Shown here piece after piece: positions 46,001-57,095 of a DNA stretch of 64,000 nucleotides. The number at the start of each line of letters is the position of its first letter. Position 1 is the first letter of the stretch. Under the pieces are notes generated by a model. The model worked only from the letters and a program-made list of their open reading frames with translations, made no database searches and was not told the DNA's origin. The DNA comes from Scolanthus callimorphus (lineage: Eukaryota; Cnidaria; Anthozoa; Actiniaria; Edwardsiidae), in the NCBI GenBank assembly GCA_033964015.1, contig CM066918.1:24697387-24761386 (forward strand). Direction: 5' to 3'. The position numbers were made by a program, and so were the translations under genes.

Positions 46001-49000
46001 GGAAGAGGAAGAAAAGCCAGCACCTAAAAACGGAAGGCAGAGAAGGAACTTGCTGCACCAAAAACTCCAAAGACTCCCAAACAAGATACAGATGAGAATA
46101 GTAAGTATATTTTGTCCACCTTAAGTAAAACTTTTGGAATACTAAATCGAAGTTCTTGTGAGAGAATTAGGCCTTGGATCAATTTTTCAGGAAGGGAAAC
46201 TAATTTGAGGGTGCATTTCTTAAAAAAAAATAAAGAGCTCTTCAAGCAACCTCATTCATGAATGAAGCAAAAATTGCTGTGCAAGTGAGCTTTGACCCCC
46301 AACAGCTTTATACCAAGTTAAGGGTTGAGCGAAATATATGTTTTCGTGATAGATATCTCAACCTTACATGTAACTCAAATTAAACTCACAACAGGAGAAC
46401 CCTAGCCATGCACGATAGCAACAAATGTAAGGTACTGCTTCATTCCAGAGGAGGATTTTCTCGGTGTTGAACTCTATAAAGAAATTTAATTTCAAGGCCT
46501 GTGTTATGTTTTTAGTGGTTTATTGAACTCTATTTTGTTGCATTCTTTCTTTCAGCGAGTTGTTTTATTGGTAATTTGTCGTTCGACACTGATGTTGACA
46601 GTCTTACTGCATTCTTGAAGAGAAGGGCCTAACTGCATCCTGTCGAATTGTTTTTCAAGATGGCAGATCAAGAGGGTACGTAAATACCGTGTAAATATGC
46701 CATAAATATACAGCAGTACAATATACAACCAAACAGTCTTTACTGTAACCCCAGAGCTATTTATTTCTCTCGAACACAGAAACGCATGGTTTTTTGGCTT
46801 GTTTGGCATGATGATGAAAACAACAAGCCATCAGAATTCATTCGACAGACAACGAACGCTGGCTGATCAGACTGATAGTGCATTTTCGGAATTTAATCAT
46901 AACAAGATTTTTGTTTGGATTGACGTTCTGTTCTCCAGTATTCAATAGTTCTACACGTGAAATTGCAAATTGAAGATTGCAAGTGAAGATTGCTTGAATA
47001 CTGGCTGAGATGTGAATGTTCAAAAAGTCATAATCTGGCTTACTTTTTACAAGAAATGTATGGGCAAATACATGAAGTCGAGGCTGGACGGGCAAATGAA
47101 ATTTAGATCATTGCAAGACAAAGCATAAAGCTGTATAGACTCTTGTTGTTTACAAATTACATACACAGCATCTCTGATTGTAAACCTTCATAGCCTGTTG
47201 TCAAGGTTTTATAGGATTTACCACCACCTTCCATGACAACACCTTGTTATGTTTTTGTGACAAAATCTTAATTCAAATGCAACATTAATTTCTCAGGTTT
47301 GGCTATGCCGACTTTGAAAGCTCAGATGACTACAACAAAGCATTAGAACTGAATGGCGAAGAATGCGATGGACGTGAACTTCGAATCAACCCAGCAAATA
47401 GTAAACCTGGAGGCAACACCCCTCGAGGTGGAGGCCGAGGGGGTCGTGGGGGTGGCAGAGGTGGTGGAAGAGGGGGGTTCAGTGGAGGAAGAGACCAGCA
47501 GAATCCTCCAAATAGCTCACTCATCGTTAGGAATCTTTCCTATGACACTACTACTGATTCTCTGGCAGAAGCTTTCGGTGGCTGCAGTAATGCTAAGGTT
47601 ATCATGGACAGAGATTCTGGCGAATCAAGAGGGTAAGGTTAAATGTAGTGAAGGGTACGTTGAAGGGCCGAAATTATGTTTGGATACGGTTGCGTGGTGG
47701 CTTATTGTCATCAAAATTGTTCGTCAAGGTACAAGAGCCAGTCCTGGCAAGGTCCAACCTTGTGCTGAAATCCCGCTAAGTTGGCGGAGCCCGCCATGCG
47801 TCATGAGATCAAATATGTGTACAAAACAGAATCATGGACACTGGTTTTCTGGTTTACAGATAAATAGGCATACTTAGCACCCTGCCTTTGCCAAATTATT
47901 CAATAATACATCGCTCGCATGAAATTTTGTACTGACGAGAATTTCGTTCACCACACACGGTCCGATGTTTCGTCACAAGACAAAAAAAACCTGACTGATC
48001 GGCTCTTGTGTGGTGACTCGCGATGAGTTAACGATAAAATACCGCGCGCCGCCACACACGAGACGATTTTTGTCGTAAACTCGTCGCGAGCCGATCGGTC
48101 AGGATTTTTTTCTTGCAACGAAAAATTGCCCCGTGTATGGCGACGCGACAAACTTACAACAGAGAATCCTGTCGGGATCGGTCCAGAGGGATCGGCCCGT
48201 GTGTGGCGGCCTTTAGTTTCTCCCATGACGCACTGCGGGCTACAACAGAGAGTTGTGACGTGCCAACCCTCTCTGAGCTGAGACAGGCGTATAATATCCT
48301 CTTGTTAACACTTGAAATAACGGAGAATTCCTGACGTTCTTTCACGCAGATTTGGATTCGTTGACTTTGATGACATTCCTGCTGCCAAGAAAGCCTTAAG
48401 TGAGATGGCAGGAGCCTCAGTAGATGGCAGACAAATCCGGTTAGACTTCGCCTCACCCCGAGCTGAAGGCGGCGGCAGAGGTGGTGGTCGCGGAGGATTT
48501 GGTCGCGGAGGAGGTCGCGGTGGTCGAGGCGGAAGAGGTGGCGGAAGAGGAGGAGGTAAAGTAACGAGATCAATATAGTTATTGCCAACGAGCAGCCGAG
48601 CCAAGAGGCGAGGCTGCGAGGCGGCAGCATTATAGAGCCGTGCGAGGAGAAAAATTCTCGAGTTCAGAGTGGTGTAACCACTAGCCAATCAAAGTGCCAG
48701 GATTTTGAAAGTGCAGTAACCAAATACTTGAGCATTATCAGTATCAGAAGAGAAATCTACTATTTGACCCCTTGTCCACTTCTGAAGTGCGCCCGTGTAG
48801 CCAACGCCGCGATGCTGTGTTTGTATATATTTATTGGAAATGCAACCTTACATGTATGAAATTTAGAGGTAGATATTTGTCTCTATAGTCGGCCAAATGA
48901 AATTAGGGCAGCAGTGAGTCAGAGGAACTCATATTTTCAAAGGGCAATTGCTCGTAATTTCAAAGGGTAATTGCTCGTTGGCACTTTTAGCGAGAGGTAC

Positions 49001-49508
49001 AACTAGTTTTATTTAGTAAAAGTGCTACGTCTACCGATATGGCATCGAGGAGAATTTGGTTGTTGGTGACTCCACCATTGAGCTGATTATTTTCCAAATT
49101 CTCATTACCTTTTTGAGAGTGTTGTGTCGATGACAAAAAATACCTCGGTGTCTAGCCCTCGTGTTTACTTTTGTGAGAAGTTTATTTTGTGACGAGACTT
49201 TTGTTGGAAAATTGAACAGTTTACTTGTTTGGGCAAAGAGCCCTGTATGAATGGAAATCTGTCTTAATAGCTTAAAATAGAGAACACAAACGCACCTTTT
49301 TTATCTTGTTTTATTTAATTTGTATTCAAAACCTGAGGCCCCAGGCATGAAAAAAGCTACCCCTGCCTCTCTTTGTGTCTTTGTGTCTGTATAGCTCCTG
49401 AAATATCTAACTGGACTTCTTTGTGTATTTTTTTACGTAGGTCGTGGTGGTTTTGCCAAGAAATCCGGCATCCAGGAATACTCGGGGTCAAAGATAACAT
49501 TTGACTAA
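40011..49508 (+). CDS. NCL: Nucleolin: acidic Ser/Asp/Glu blocks, two RRMs, RGG boxes (9 exons, ~722 aa)
   Basis: Exons: 40011-40037, 41731-41894, 42925-42968, 43422-44490, 45969-46100, 46556-46675, 47297-47632, 48350-48555, 49441-49508. Exons 2-5 encode a Lys-rich start and about eleven acidic blocks (KESSSEDSSSDSEDEK type, likely CK2 targets) alternating with basic Ala/Lys/Pro linkers. RRM1 follows (SCFIGNLSFDTD ... FGYADFES), then a Gly/Arg-rich spacer, RRM2 (SLIVRNLSYDTT ... GFGFVDFDD), a C-terminal RGG domain and the ending KITFD*. It is a nucleolar RNA-binding protein of rRNA transcription and pre-ribosome assembly. Single-base gaps: exon 5 needs six As where five are present at 46026-46030; exon 6 needs one more T at 46615; exon 1 is one base short of the phase needed by exon 2 (five As at 40032-40036, or a weak donor directly after ATGG). 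With these the sum is 2169 nt. Two RRMs rather than the vertebrate four. Confidence 0.9.
40727..40948. mobile_element. Foldback element, 'GGGTACGAGAATG' family, in nucleolin intron 1
   Basis: CATTCTCTTACCCAGAGCTC at the left and GAGCTCTGGGTACGAGAATG at the right are inverted, with GACGCATGCG and CCAATCAGCGACGG internally. This is the best preserved of the family members in the window. Confidence 0.75.
44703..45657. mobile_element. MITE-like element (~955 bp), 'AGGGACCGTTCATTTTTTATC' family, in nucleolin intron 4
   Basis: AGGGACCGTTCATTTTTTAT and ATAAAAAATGAACGGTCCCT are perfect inverted ends, followed inward by GGGAGG..GCTGGTGGAAATGAG arms and repeated TATTTTTTTGGGTGACCCCC units. The interior holds GCGCGCGAAGCGCGCC. 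It has no transposase. A second copy lies at 56116-57095. Confidence 0.9.
47940..48222. mobile_element. Repeat with inverted GTGTGTGG/CGATCGG motifs in nucleolin intron 7
   Basis: CTGACTGATCGGCTC / GAGCCGATCGGTCAG and CCACACACGG / CCGTGTGTGG occur in opposite orientations, in a degraded foldback layout. Confidence 0.5.
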
Positions 49509-49861
49509 TTATGGTGTACTATATCACCTGACATTTTATCCTGGCGCAAGTCAATATCTACAGATATTTCATTGTTGTTGTAATATTTGTAATATCCAGC
49601 CACCATATCACACATATCGCGCTAAGATGTGTACATAATTGTATTTTATTCGCGAACCAAAATATTCTTGGTCGAGCAGCAGTATTTTTATGTTTAATGA
49701 CGTTAGCGGGAACACATAAGAAATGCAAAAACAAAATTCTTATTGTGTTAATGTCGTGGACCGTGCGCGAGACTCGGCTACTGACGGAGAAATGCGCTTA
49801 TCCCCGAGGAAATACAATCACTTCCCTGATACAATGTACAGAGCAGTTTTAGGTATTGGTC

Positions 49862-49867
49862 AATAAA
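49862..49867 (+). promoter_or_regulatory. Candidate nucleolin poly(A) signal
   Basis: AATAAA 354 bp after the TAA stop codon of nucleolin. Confidence 0.5.
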
Positions 49868-50669
49868 ATATAACATTCTCCCATTCTCTATGCATATTTG
49901 ATTATTTTTGTAATGTGCAAGGCGAATAAGTTATTTCCGTGTGTGACCCCGGGATTAGCCATGCACTCTAACCCTTTGTCTTGTTCACGACTAAAATTAC
50001 ATAACCCGCGTGAAGAGAACATAGAAATGTGTTCCTTGTGAAAATCCGAAAAATATCGAGTCAGAGAAAACATCCATTTCCATCAGTTGATTTAGGCCAA
50101 AGTTGTGATGACGATGATGATCCTTTATTTCAACACGGTAACAATCTCATTTTACAATGGTATTCTGATTGGCGGTACTGCTGCTGAATCTCGCTCGTAA
50201 AATGAGAGGAAAAACCAGCAGCAGGATTCATGGAAAATAACAAAAATGCATAAAAATATATAATAATAACAATGCGATATTTTGGATTGGATTTAGTAAA
50301 TAAAGAGATGGCTATGTTGAGATTCTACACGTAATTGCCTTCTAACATGGAATGTAAACAATAACAGAAGTAGACGCGTACCAGTTTATTGGAGACGAGA
50401 CGATGTTAAAGGCCCATTAACACTTTTCTATAATGCATTGCGCGGACAAAGGGACAACGCAAAGGTTTCTGGTAGTCGTAGTAAAATACGTCATAATGAA
50501 ATTTCCTATTCGCCTAAAACAGCGTTGATGAATTAAATAAAGAATTAACAAGAATATTTACGTCAAAGGGAATGCGCGGGGCGCGCGATAATTAGTATTA
50601 TTATACATTGTACTCACTATCTCGATTCTGATTGGCTAAAAGCGCGCGCTTTACTTTAGGAATCACGCA

Positions 50670-50802
50670 CTTTAAAGGCCCATCACCAACCGGGAGCCTT
50701 TGCGCCCCGTTTTCTTTTGTTTTCAAATTGATCCATTGTTTTTCGGATGCTCTGATTGGCTAAGAGTCCGCAAAGGCTCTCGGTTGGTGACGGGCCTTTA
50801 AG
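50670..50802. mobile_element. Small foldback element
   Basis: TTTAAAGGCCCATCACCAAC and GTTGGTGACGGGCCTTTAA are inverted, with GGGAGCCTTTGCG / CGCAAAGGCTCTC further in. Confidence 0.75.
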
Positions 50803-50994
50803 GGTCTCCAAGAATCAGCATGCTGACTCTTGAAGAATCAGCTAGCTGATTCTTGATCCTACGCGCGCAATGTATCATGGGACTACAGTTCTTGAATGTT
50901 TCCCCTATTTAAAAGGTGCTTGTGTAAAAGAAATTGCTTGACAGAAAAAAAAAGTATTTTTACTGAATCAATGTATAATAAAACAATTATTGAA

Positions 50995-51125
50995 TTCGGT
51001 TTTTGTGATTTCCAGAATAAACAATATCTCGCCAAGTGAATCAGGCTCGGCCTCACGGCCTCGCCTGATTCCACCGGTCTCGACATTGTTTATTCTGGAA
51101 ATCACAAAAACCTCATCCAATAATT
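50995..51125. mobile_element. Small hairpin element
   Basis: TTTTTGTGATTTCCAGAATA and TATTCTGGAAATCACAAAAA are inverted 20-bp arms; the loop contains GAATCAGGCTCGGCCTCACG and its near inverse. Confidence 0.85.
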
Positions 51126-51216
51126 GCTTAGAATGCCCGACATTTAACAGTTAGTCGCCAATGCGACGTAAATATCGGCGAATAGTCACCGAGACGAATA
51201 CTACTAAAACACAGCT

Positions 51217-52163
51217 TTACATGTTCGACTCCACCCATGGCACACTGGACACTTTGTTCTCGTCTTTCGTTGCACATAAAGATTTGAACGGCGGTGTGTC
51301 ACGTGGCTTCTGCGTGCTTGTTGAGCCCGCAGTTACATGTAGACACCGCCCGTCATCACCGCGGGTTGATCTTTTCCCTTTATCTTTGGTTTGGCGTTTC
51401 TTTCCTTTCTGCGAGGTATTTTTCTTGTTCATTGTAACAATAGTTGACAGGCTCGACGTACTTCTCCATTTGGTTAACTGCTCGTTCTTGTTTTCGTAAT
51501 TCAGCCGAGCCTCGCTTCTTCTGAAGGCGTGACTGGAAAACGAGAATTGTCGACTCGTGTCAGCTAAACCATCGTCATTATTTATTCCCGGCTTTTCTTT
51601 AAAGTTTTTGTTTTGCTTCAGAATCCAGGAAATATCATGGTCTAAGGGTGTCAAATGCAAATGATGTACTACTCCGTAGCGTCGTCTTCTCGTCGGGCGT
51701 CTTTCTGGATCTTTTTCTTGTCTGCGCACCCCTGATTCGTCGCTCAAATGGACATACTGCAGCACGTTTTCTCATTTCTTGTGAATTTTGGAGCTTTCAA
51801 ATCTCCGAAATTGTATTTCGTTTCGCGAAAGTCGCACTCTAAGTAAAATTCCCAGTGTATTCTAGAATTTTGATTAACTTCCATGGAGGTTTCTGCGCGG
51901 TGAGAATAACTGTTCCTGTTCCAGTCAGCAGCAGGGTCGGAGAGAGTGCTTGGCATCACTATAGCTGAGTTGTCGCTAAACCAAACGTGCAAATCTTTGT
52001 CGCTCTGGAATCTGCCGGAACGATCGCTGTCATTTTCTAGGTCTGTTTTCCCCGCCATAACCAGCCCCGAGATTCGCAGGCGAAAACGCCGAGTCTGAAA
52101 TTGAGATTTCCCATGATGTATTGCCAGACACAACCGACTCTGTTTCTTGTACGCAGCACCCAT
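51217..52163 (-). other. Long open stretch directly after the GPCR stop codon (two overlapping frames)
   Basis: Immediately after the receptor's TGA (52166-52164) the same frame continues with ATG and stays open for 139 codons to 51744. A second frame is open from 51765 to 51217 (182 codons), overlapping the first by 22 bp. Together they span about 947 bp. The content is hydrophilic, Ser/Lys/Arg-rich and without membrane helices, so if translated it would suit a cytoplasmic receptor tail. It matches no family I recognise. It may equally be 3' untranslated sequence with chance openness. Confidence 0.35.
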
Positions 52164-53760
52164 TCATTGCGCGCCAAATGGAGACAAATAATCTTTGAAT
52201 GCTGCTTTGAACTGCGGGTTACGAAGACCGTAAATGTATGGATCCAATGTGCTGTTTAAAAATGCGCACCAGTAGGCCGCTATGCCCAGATCCCTTACGG
52301 CTGTTCTGTTTATAGCTTTGTGATCCGACGTCAGCATAATGACGTAGATGAAATACGGCGTCCAACACAGAAGGCAGACAACCAACATTATGAAAACAGT
52401 AAAGGCAATCTGCTTCTGCGCAGACGAGGGTGGGCGCATACCGCTGATAATTGACACGCGCCTCATACGACGGTTGTGATTACGAGCAGCGTTAAAAATG
52501 TTGACGTATGCGAACCCCATGATGCTTAACGGGACGAGGTATGCAAAGAAGAATACAAAGGCGGCATGAATGCTTTGCTTGGCAGATGATGGACTCTTGA
52601 CACTGCATTGCGTTGTGCCTGGATAAAATAAAGACGAAGGGCGTTATTCTAGAAATTCAGGAGGTTCCATCTACTCCACTAGGTGTAGCCATATGCACAT
52701 AAAAGACCCCACATCCCTGTTTTGGCGGAGGAACCCATTGTGACCCTCCCCTTATATGGCTTGAAACAATTGGGCCCCCTTCTCACAAAAATGAATAAAT
52801 AATGACCACTACCAAGAGTGGATTATTAGGAAAGAGGTCAAAACACTTGTACTCAAATGGTGCCCAATTTGTTCAGGGGAGGTGGTGGGTACCGGCATCT
52901 ACCCCCTTAGGTACCCAATACCCCTTTTTCAGACCTCATTTTCTCAGAGCATGATCTAGGGGTACCTTATTTTATTGCACATATGGACTCCTCTCGCTGC
53001 GAGGAAAGCGTTGGAGCATACACCTTTTAAATATCTATTTTATTTAAGGAGATACTTGCTCTAAAATTCAGCTCTGAGAGGTAGGTGGCTCCGGCGCCTG
53101 ATGCGATAACCCGTTAAGTAGGAGTCGGCCTGAAGACTAGCTTACCATGTTTATATTCGTAACGCGTAAAGCCCGTCAGCGGTAGCACAGCGATGAACAA
53201 CGCCCCAAGCCACGTGACCATCAACATTAGCAGCGCCCGCTTGTTGGTGATGATTCTGTACAGCGGTTTGACTATGGCGAAATATTTTTCGACGCTTATT
53301 GCCGTGAGGGTCAGCAAAGATGACATGGCGAACAGAATGTTAATGAAGCCGTTAAACTGGCAAAGGGACTCCCCGAATACCCATTCCTGGCGCGAACACG
53401 TGACTACCGAGAAGGGCATGCAGAACAAGGCAACACCTAAATCTGCGAATGCCAGTTCAGAATAAAGATGTTAGTGCGCGTGCGCAGAGCACGCTTCCGG
53501 TACACGCTTATGAACAGCATGCTATTCCCAAATATGGCAAACAACATCATGATAACGAGGCTCAAGGACAGGATGTGATGCTTGGTAGAAGACTCCATGA
53601 AAGTGAGGGTGAGCAATGGCGCTGCGCTTGAAATGTTGCTGGTCATATTTTGTGCTTTTGTTTGAGTTTTGTTGAGCAACAAGCAACCTGCAATGAATAA
53701 AAGGATGACACTCAGTAAGATTCTGCGATTAAGAAAGTTGATTTTCTTCAGACTAGCCAT
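52164..53760 (-). CDS. Class A (rhodopsin-family) G protein-coupled receptor, 2 exons, ~356 aa
   Basis: Exons: 53760-53146 and 52618-52164, intron GT/AG in phase 1. I chose the Met at 53760 (MASLKK) because the 28 codons upstream lie in a foldback repeat. A hydrophobic N-terminal stretch (residues 13-30) could be a signal peptide, followed by two N-glycosylation sites (NMTS, NISS). Helix 1 has FGNS (about 77-80). Helix 3 ends in EKY rather than DRY (158-160). Helix 6 has CWTPY and helix 7 has NSTLDPYIY, a variant of NPxxY. The disulfide cysteine is before helix 3. The position used by amine receptors for their Asp in helix 3 is Asn, and the opsin Lys is absent, so the ligand is not evident. 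One G is missing at 53455 (helix 2); with it the frame runs through LAFADLG and total length is 1071 nt. The receptor would signal at the plasma membrane. Confidence 0.82.
52680..53060. repeat. Repeat in the GPCR intron related to the left duplication
   Basis: AGGGGAGGTGGTGGGTACCG ... TTTTCTCAGAGCATGATCTAGGGGTACC ... TTATTGCACATATGGACTCC resembles 3690-3815 of the left tandem unit in order and spacing. It is a dispersed repeat. Confidence 0.5.
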
Positions 53761-53815
53761 CGAAAGCCGACACTTCCACAACGCGACTCCCGCGGGAGTC
53801 TTTCGTCGAGCGATG

Positions 53816-54075
53816 TAAACTAGGACACATGTAGCGCGCAACATTTGTGTCCTGTATGTTTCCCCGAGTGGCTAAACTAGGAAACATCGCACGCGTGTCT
53901 CGGATGCACATCAAATGTTTCTTGTCTTGAGGAAAAACATTTCTTTTTGTGTCCCGGCTACAAAATTTGCCGCGCGCAACAAATTTTCTCGTATGGCTAA
54001 ACAGGGAAACATGAAGGAAACATGTGTCCGGCTACAATGTTGCGCGCTACATGTGTCCTAGTTTAGCCAGGGCTT
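53816..54075. mobile_element. Foldback element, 'AAACTAGGACACATGTAGCGCGC' family, upstream of the GPCR
   Basis: AAACTAGGACACATGTAGCG and CGCTACATGTGTCCTAGTTT are inverted ends, with GGCTAAACTAGGAAACAT inside. It is related to 13024-13226 and forms the 5' flank of the receptor's first coding exon. Confidence 0.8.
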
Positions 54076-54595
54076 TAGCTTTCGCAGCTATCATCTTTAG
54101 ACAGGAGGCGCGAGTATAGATGAAGGAATATTGGATCCCATATTACTGTACCTTTTTTGCAGCAAACACTATACATGCAGCCGGTATTGCTATGCTGTAA
54201 AGTGCAAGCCGTTCCGCTTGTTACTTGTTCTGTTTAGTTTTCAAAAATACTCGTGATTTTATTTTAAAGATAAAGAATTATAATAATAATAAAATGTGCA
54301 CTTTCGAACTTGTTCGAAACCCTATAACCGTGTACTCTCAGCTCCTGATATACCACCTGATTCGACCCTGATTTCCTTGCTCTCAACTTAGAGCCAATCA
54401 GAATAATTTGTGCTTCATCGCCAAGAGTTCGAAACATATTATTAGTAATTTAAATAACATTGTGCCGAAAAAGAGCCCAGCGCAATCGGGACAAGCCTAT
54501 AATCACAAACAGGTTTCCGAAAACGGCAGGGGAGTTTTTACGTAGATTTTGCCAACATGTCGCAAATTCCAAGCTGCCTTGAAGGCAGCTATTTT

Positions 54596-54755
54596 ACTAG
54601 CCTGTGAGCCGGCTCTCTAGTGTTTTTTTTTCGGATATTTCATTTTTGGCGTGCGGGAGGAGTGGATCTCCCCCGCGCGCCACAACCCCACGCGCCACAA
54701 AAAAAAAAAAATCCGAAAAAAAAAACACGGAGAGCCGGCTTGCAGGCTAGTAGAC
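54596..54755. mobile_element. Foldback with 'CTAGCCTGTGAGCCGGCTCTC' ends
   Basis: CTAGCCTGTGAGCCGGCTCT and AGAGCCGGCTTGCAGGCTAG are inverted; the middle has CGCGCCACAA units and A/T runs. Confidence 0.75.
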
Positions 54756-54833
54756 GCGAAGTTTTCAAAAGGTCAGCACAATATAAACCACTTGTCCTTA
54801 GATAACGGCGCAACGCGGTGGCTTAGGTCTAGC

Positions 54834-55030
54834 ATATACGCCGCTCTTATCATGAGCCGATCCAACCTGTTGCCGTGAAATACGCGAAAATCGGGGCATT
54901 TAAATGGATTCTACATTACCGGTATGATTTAGAATAGTCTAGGTGACAGGCAGACCAGAGATGGACGAACAATATTGTTTTATCGAGATTTTGCAATTGG
55001 ATCGGCTCATGATAAGAGCGGCGTATGTAC
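54834..55030. mobile_element. Foldback with 'TACGCCGCTCTTATCATGAGCCGATCC' ends
   Basis: ATACGCCGCTCTTATCATGA and TCATGATAAGAGCGGCGTAT are inverted, preceded by GGTCTAGCAT and followed by the matching GTACTAGGCC. Confidence 0.8.
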
Positions 55031-56115
55031 TAGGCCTTATACTTTTGAATGCTTTACAGGAAATATGGTGCTTGATTCCAAATTAAAAGGGTCAACGATC
55101 TGTTTTACTCCACCTCCAAAGTAAACACCTATTTGTATTTAGTACGAAAAGTGAAAAACAGTATCCACGAAAAGAGCTAGTTCCAGAGTTCCTACCTTAA
55201 TAACATGAGCCAACAGGGAAAATCATGTTCCGAATGGGGACAATAAAGTTTATAGCTACCAAAATTAATGTCGGCGATGGTTAGCAATCTGTTCCACTGG
55301 CACAGCGGAATGTAAACTGAATTATTTGTATGATCTCATGCATGTAGCGATCCTTCAGACATTCGCGGTCATGTTCTCTCACTTTACCTCTTACTACTAA
55401 ATTGCACTGGTCTTCAACACACTTCAATTGTAGTCCCCTAATTCATAGAGACGTCGTTGGATATCCCAAAATGATGGCGCGCCAATTATATCCAGCCCTT
55501 CTACTTAGCACTACTATAGAGAAATGAGTTCAATTGGTCAGATGTTTGGCACTAAATAAACAGTAACCATGCTTTCAGTGTTTATTTACTTGAAACTTCA
55601 TTGTTATATGGATTACACACGATTCTGGGTAATTAACTTTCGCAAGTCAAACTGATGGAAGAACAAATATAGGCCCTCCAGCTCTGGGGCAAAGGAATTG
55701 AGAAGGTTTGGGCTTCCTGTGTTTCGGGGATTCAATGGACGTCGCGTGTCGTGCATTCCCGTAGTTGTTTTGGTTTGTCCCCGAACAAACCAAAACAATT
55801 GCGTGAAATGTACAAATAATGTTATAAGGCTGACAGGAAGAAAGATCTGCTAGCAGGGTAGCAAGGGGGCACACCACACACAACCATCCTGCCTCCCGGC
55901 AGAATTTCCCAATGTTAAAGTCTTCAGAATGAGTTGACGTCCCTGCAGGCCATGTGGGACGGTGTGCGTCTCAGGACCGTCAGACCCCCCCCCCCCCCCC
56001 CCCCCCCCCCCCACTGTTTTGAGTTGTTCAAAGAGAAAATGGGGATCATTTTCTCTTGGTTGTTCCATTATTAGAAATCACTTAGGTTGTTCGGCGGGCG
56101 GCTGACGTTTCTCAT

Positions 56116-57095
56116 TTAGGGACCGTTCATTTTTTATCAGGGAGGGGGGGGGGGGGGGGGCTGGTGGAAATGAGGGGAGACCCTGTATTTTTTGGGTGGC
56201 CCCCCTTTCATGTCCGTATTATTTTAGGTGGCCCCCCAAAATCCATGTATTTTTCTTGTGCCCCTCCCCTCTTATAAATGCTTGCCCTGTAAGATAGACT
56301 CTTGCCTAAGTGATGCAGTCTCATTCTTCTTAACGTTTTTCTTACTTCTGTCAAAGCTAAGGAACCGATCCCCCCTCAGAACTATTAAACGTTTTCGTGA
56401 CACCCACCTCAGGTCCACTATTTGACCTAGTAGAAGACATTTTACATAAAGAGGGGGTCATATAATTCTTTCTTTGCGCGCGAAGTGCGCCCAACTTTTG
56501 ATAACCGCATTTCATCAAGCCTCAGAAAATGGGTAGATGTTTTTTGTGTATAGTAAACAAAGCCTGTCAGGAGCCCAGGAAATGCGCTTATTATATAGGT
56601 TAGATGAAAGCTCCTAGTGAAGGGCTCCTGAGCCTTTAGGTAATATTTTTCATGCGCTCCGCAAATGAAGAAATTATTCATGTGCTTGAAGCGCGGTCCA
56701 AATGACTAAACGTTGAACTCACGCTTACCTAAGGTGTGTTCTTTCAAACATAGAGACTGCCTGGCAGGCCTATAAGTGCATATTATATGTTAAATTCTGG
56801 ATGCGCGCGAAGCGCGCCGAAATTTTTATTAAGTATTGAGTGAAATTAGAAACATATAAGCGAGTTGAAACATGTAACAAACATATTGCATGCTGTAAAA
56901 ATACAAACTTTTCGTTTCCTCCCTGTTATGTGTTTGTATTTTTTTGGGTGACCCCCCCCTTTAGTGGCGTATTTTTTTGGGTGACCCCCCCCCCCCCCCC
57001 CCCTTTGAGGCCGTATTTTTTTGGGTGACCCCCCCCCCCCCCCCCTCATTTCCACCAGCCCCCCCCTCCCTGATAAAAAATGAACGGTCCCTTAT
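56116..57095. mobile_element. MITE-like element (~980 bp), second copy of the 'AGGGACCGTTCATTTTTTATC' family
   Basis: Same ends and the same internal order as 44703-45657, with high similarity throughout (TAAGATAGACTCTTGCCTAA, GCGCGAAGTGCGCCCAACTT, GGGTGACCCCCCC units). Length differences are mostly in poly-C runs. It abuts the retrotransposon fragment on its right. Confidence 0.9.

Larger units (their letters stand above)
49868..51216. other. Intergenic region between nucleolin and the GPCR region
   Basis: No coding exon is seen. It contains two foldback elements, listed separately, and AT-rich sequence. Confidence 0.5.
54076..56115. other. Intergenic region upstream of the GPCR
   Basis: No coding exon is supported. 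It has two foldback elements, a hairpin near 55760-55800 (TTGTTTTGGTTTGTCC / CGAACAAACCAAAACAA) and a poly-C run at 55986-56012. Confidence 0.5.

Noticed and set aside
46809..46866. Possible C/D-box snoRNA in nucleolin intron 6 (ATGATGA ... CTGA)
   Set aside because: Vertebrate nucleolin introns host snoRNAs, so I looked. Box-like words occur at a plausible distance, but I see no terminal stem and cannot test rRNA complementarity.
53761..53844. Upstream Met for the GPCR that adds 28 residues
   Set aside because: This extension reads partly into the ends of a foldback element also found in an astacin intron, so it is unlikely to be ancestral coding sequence.
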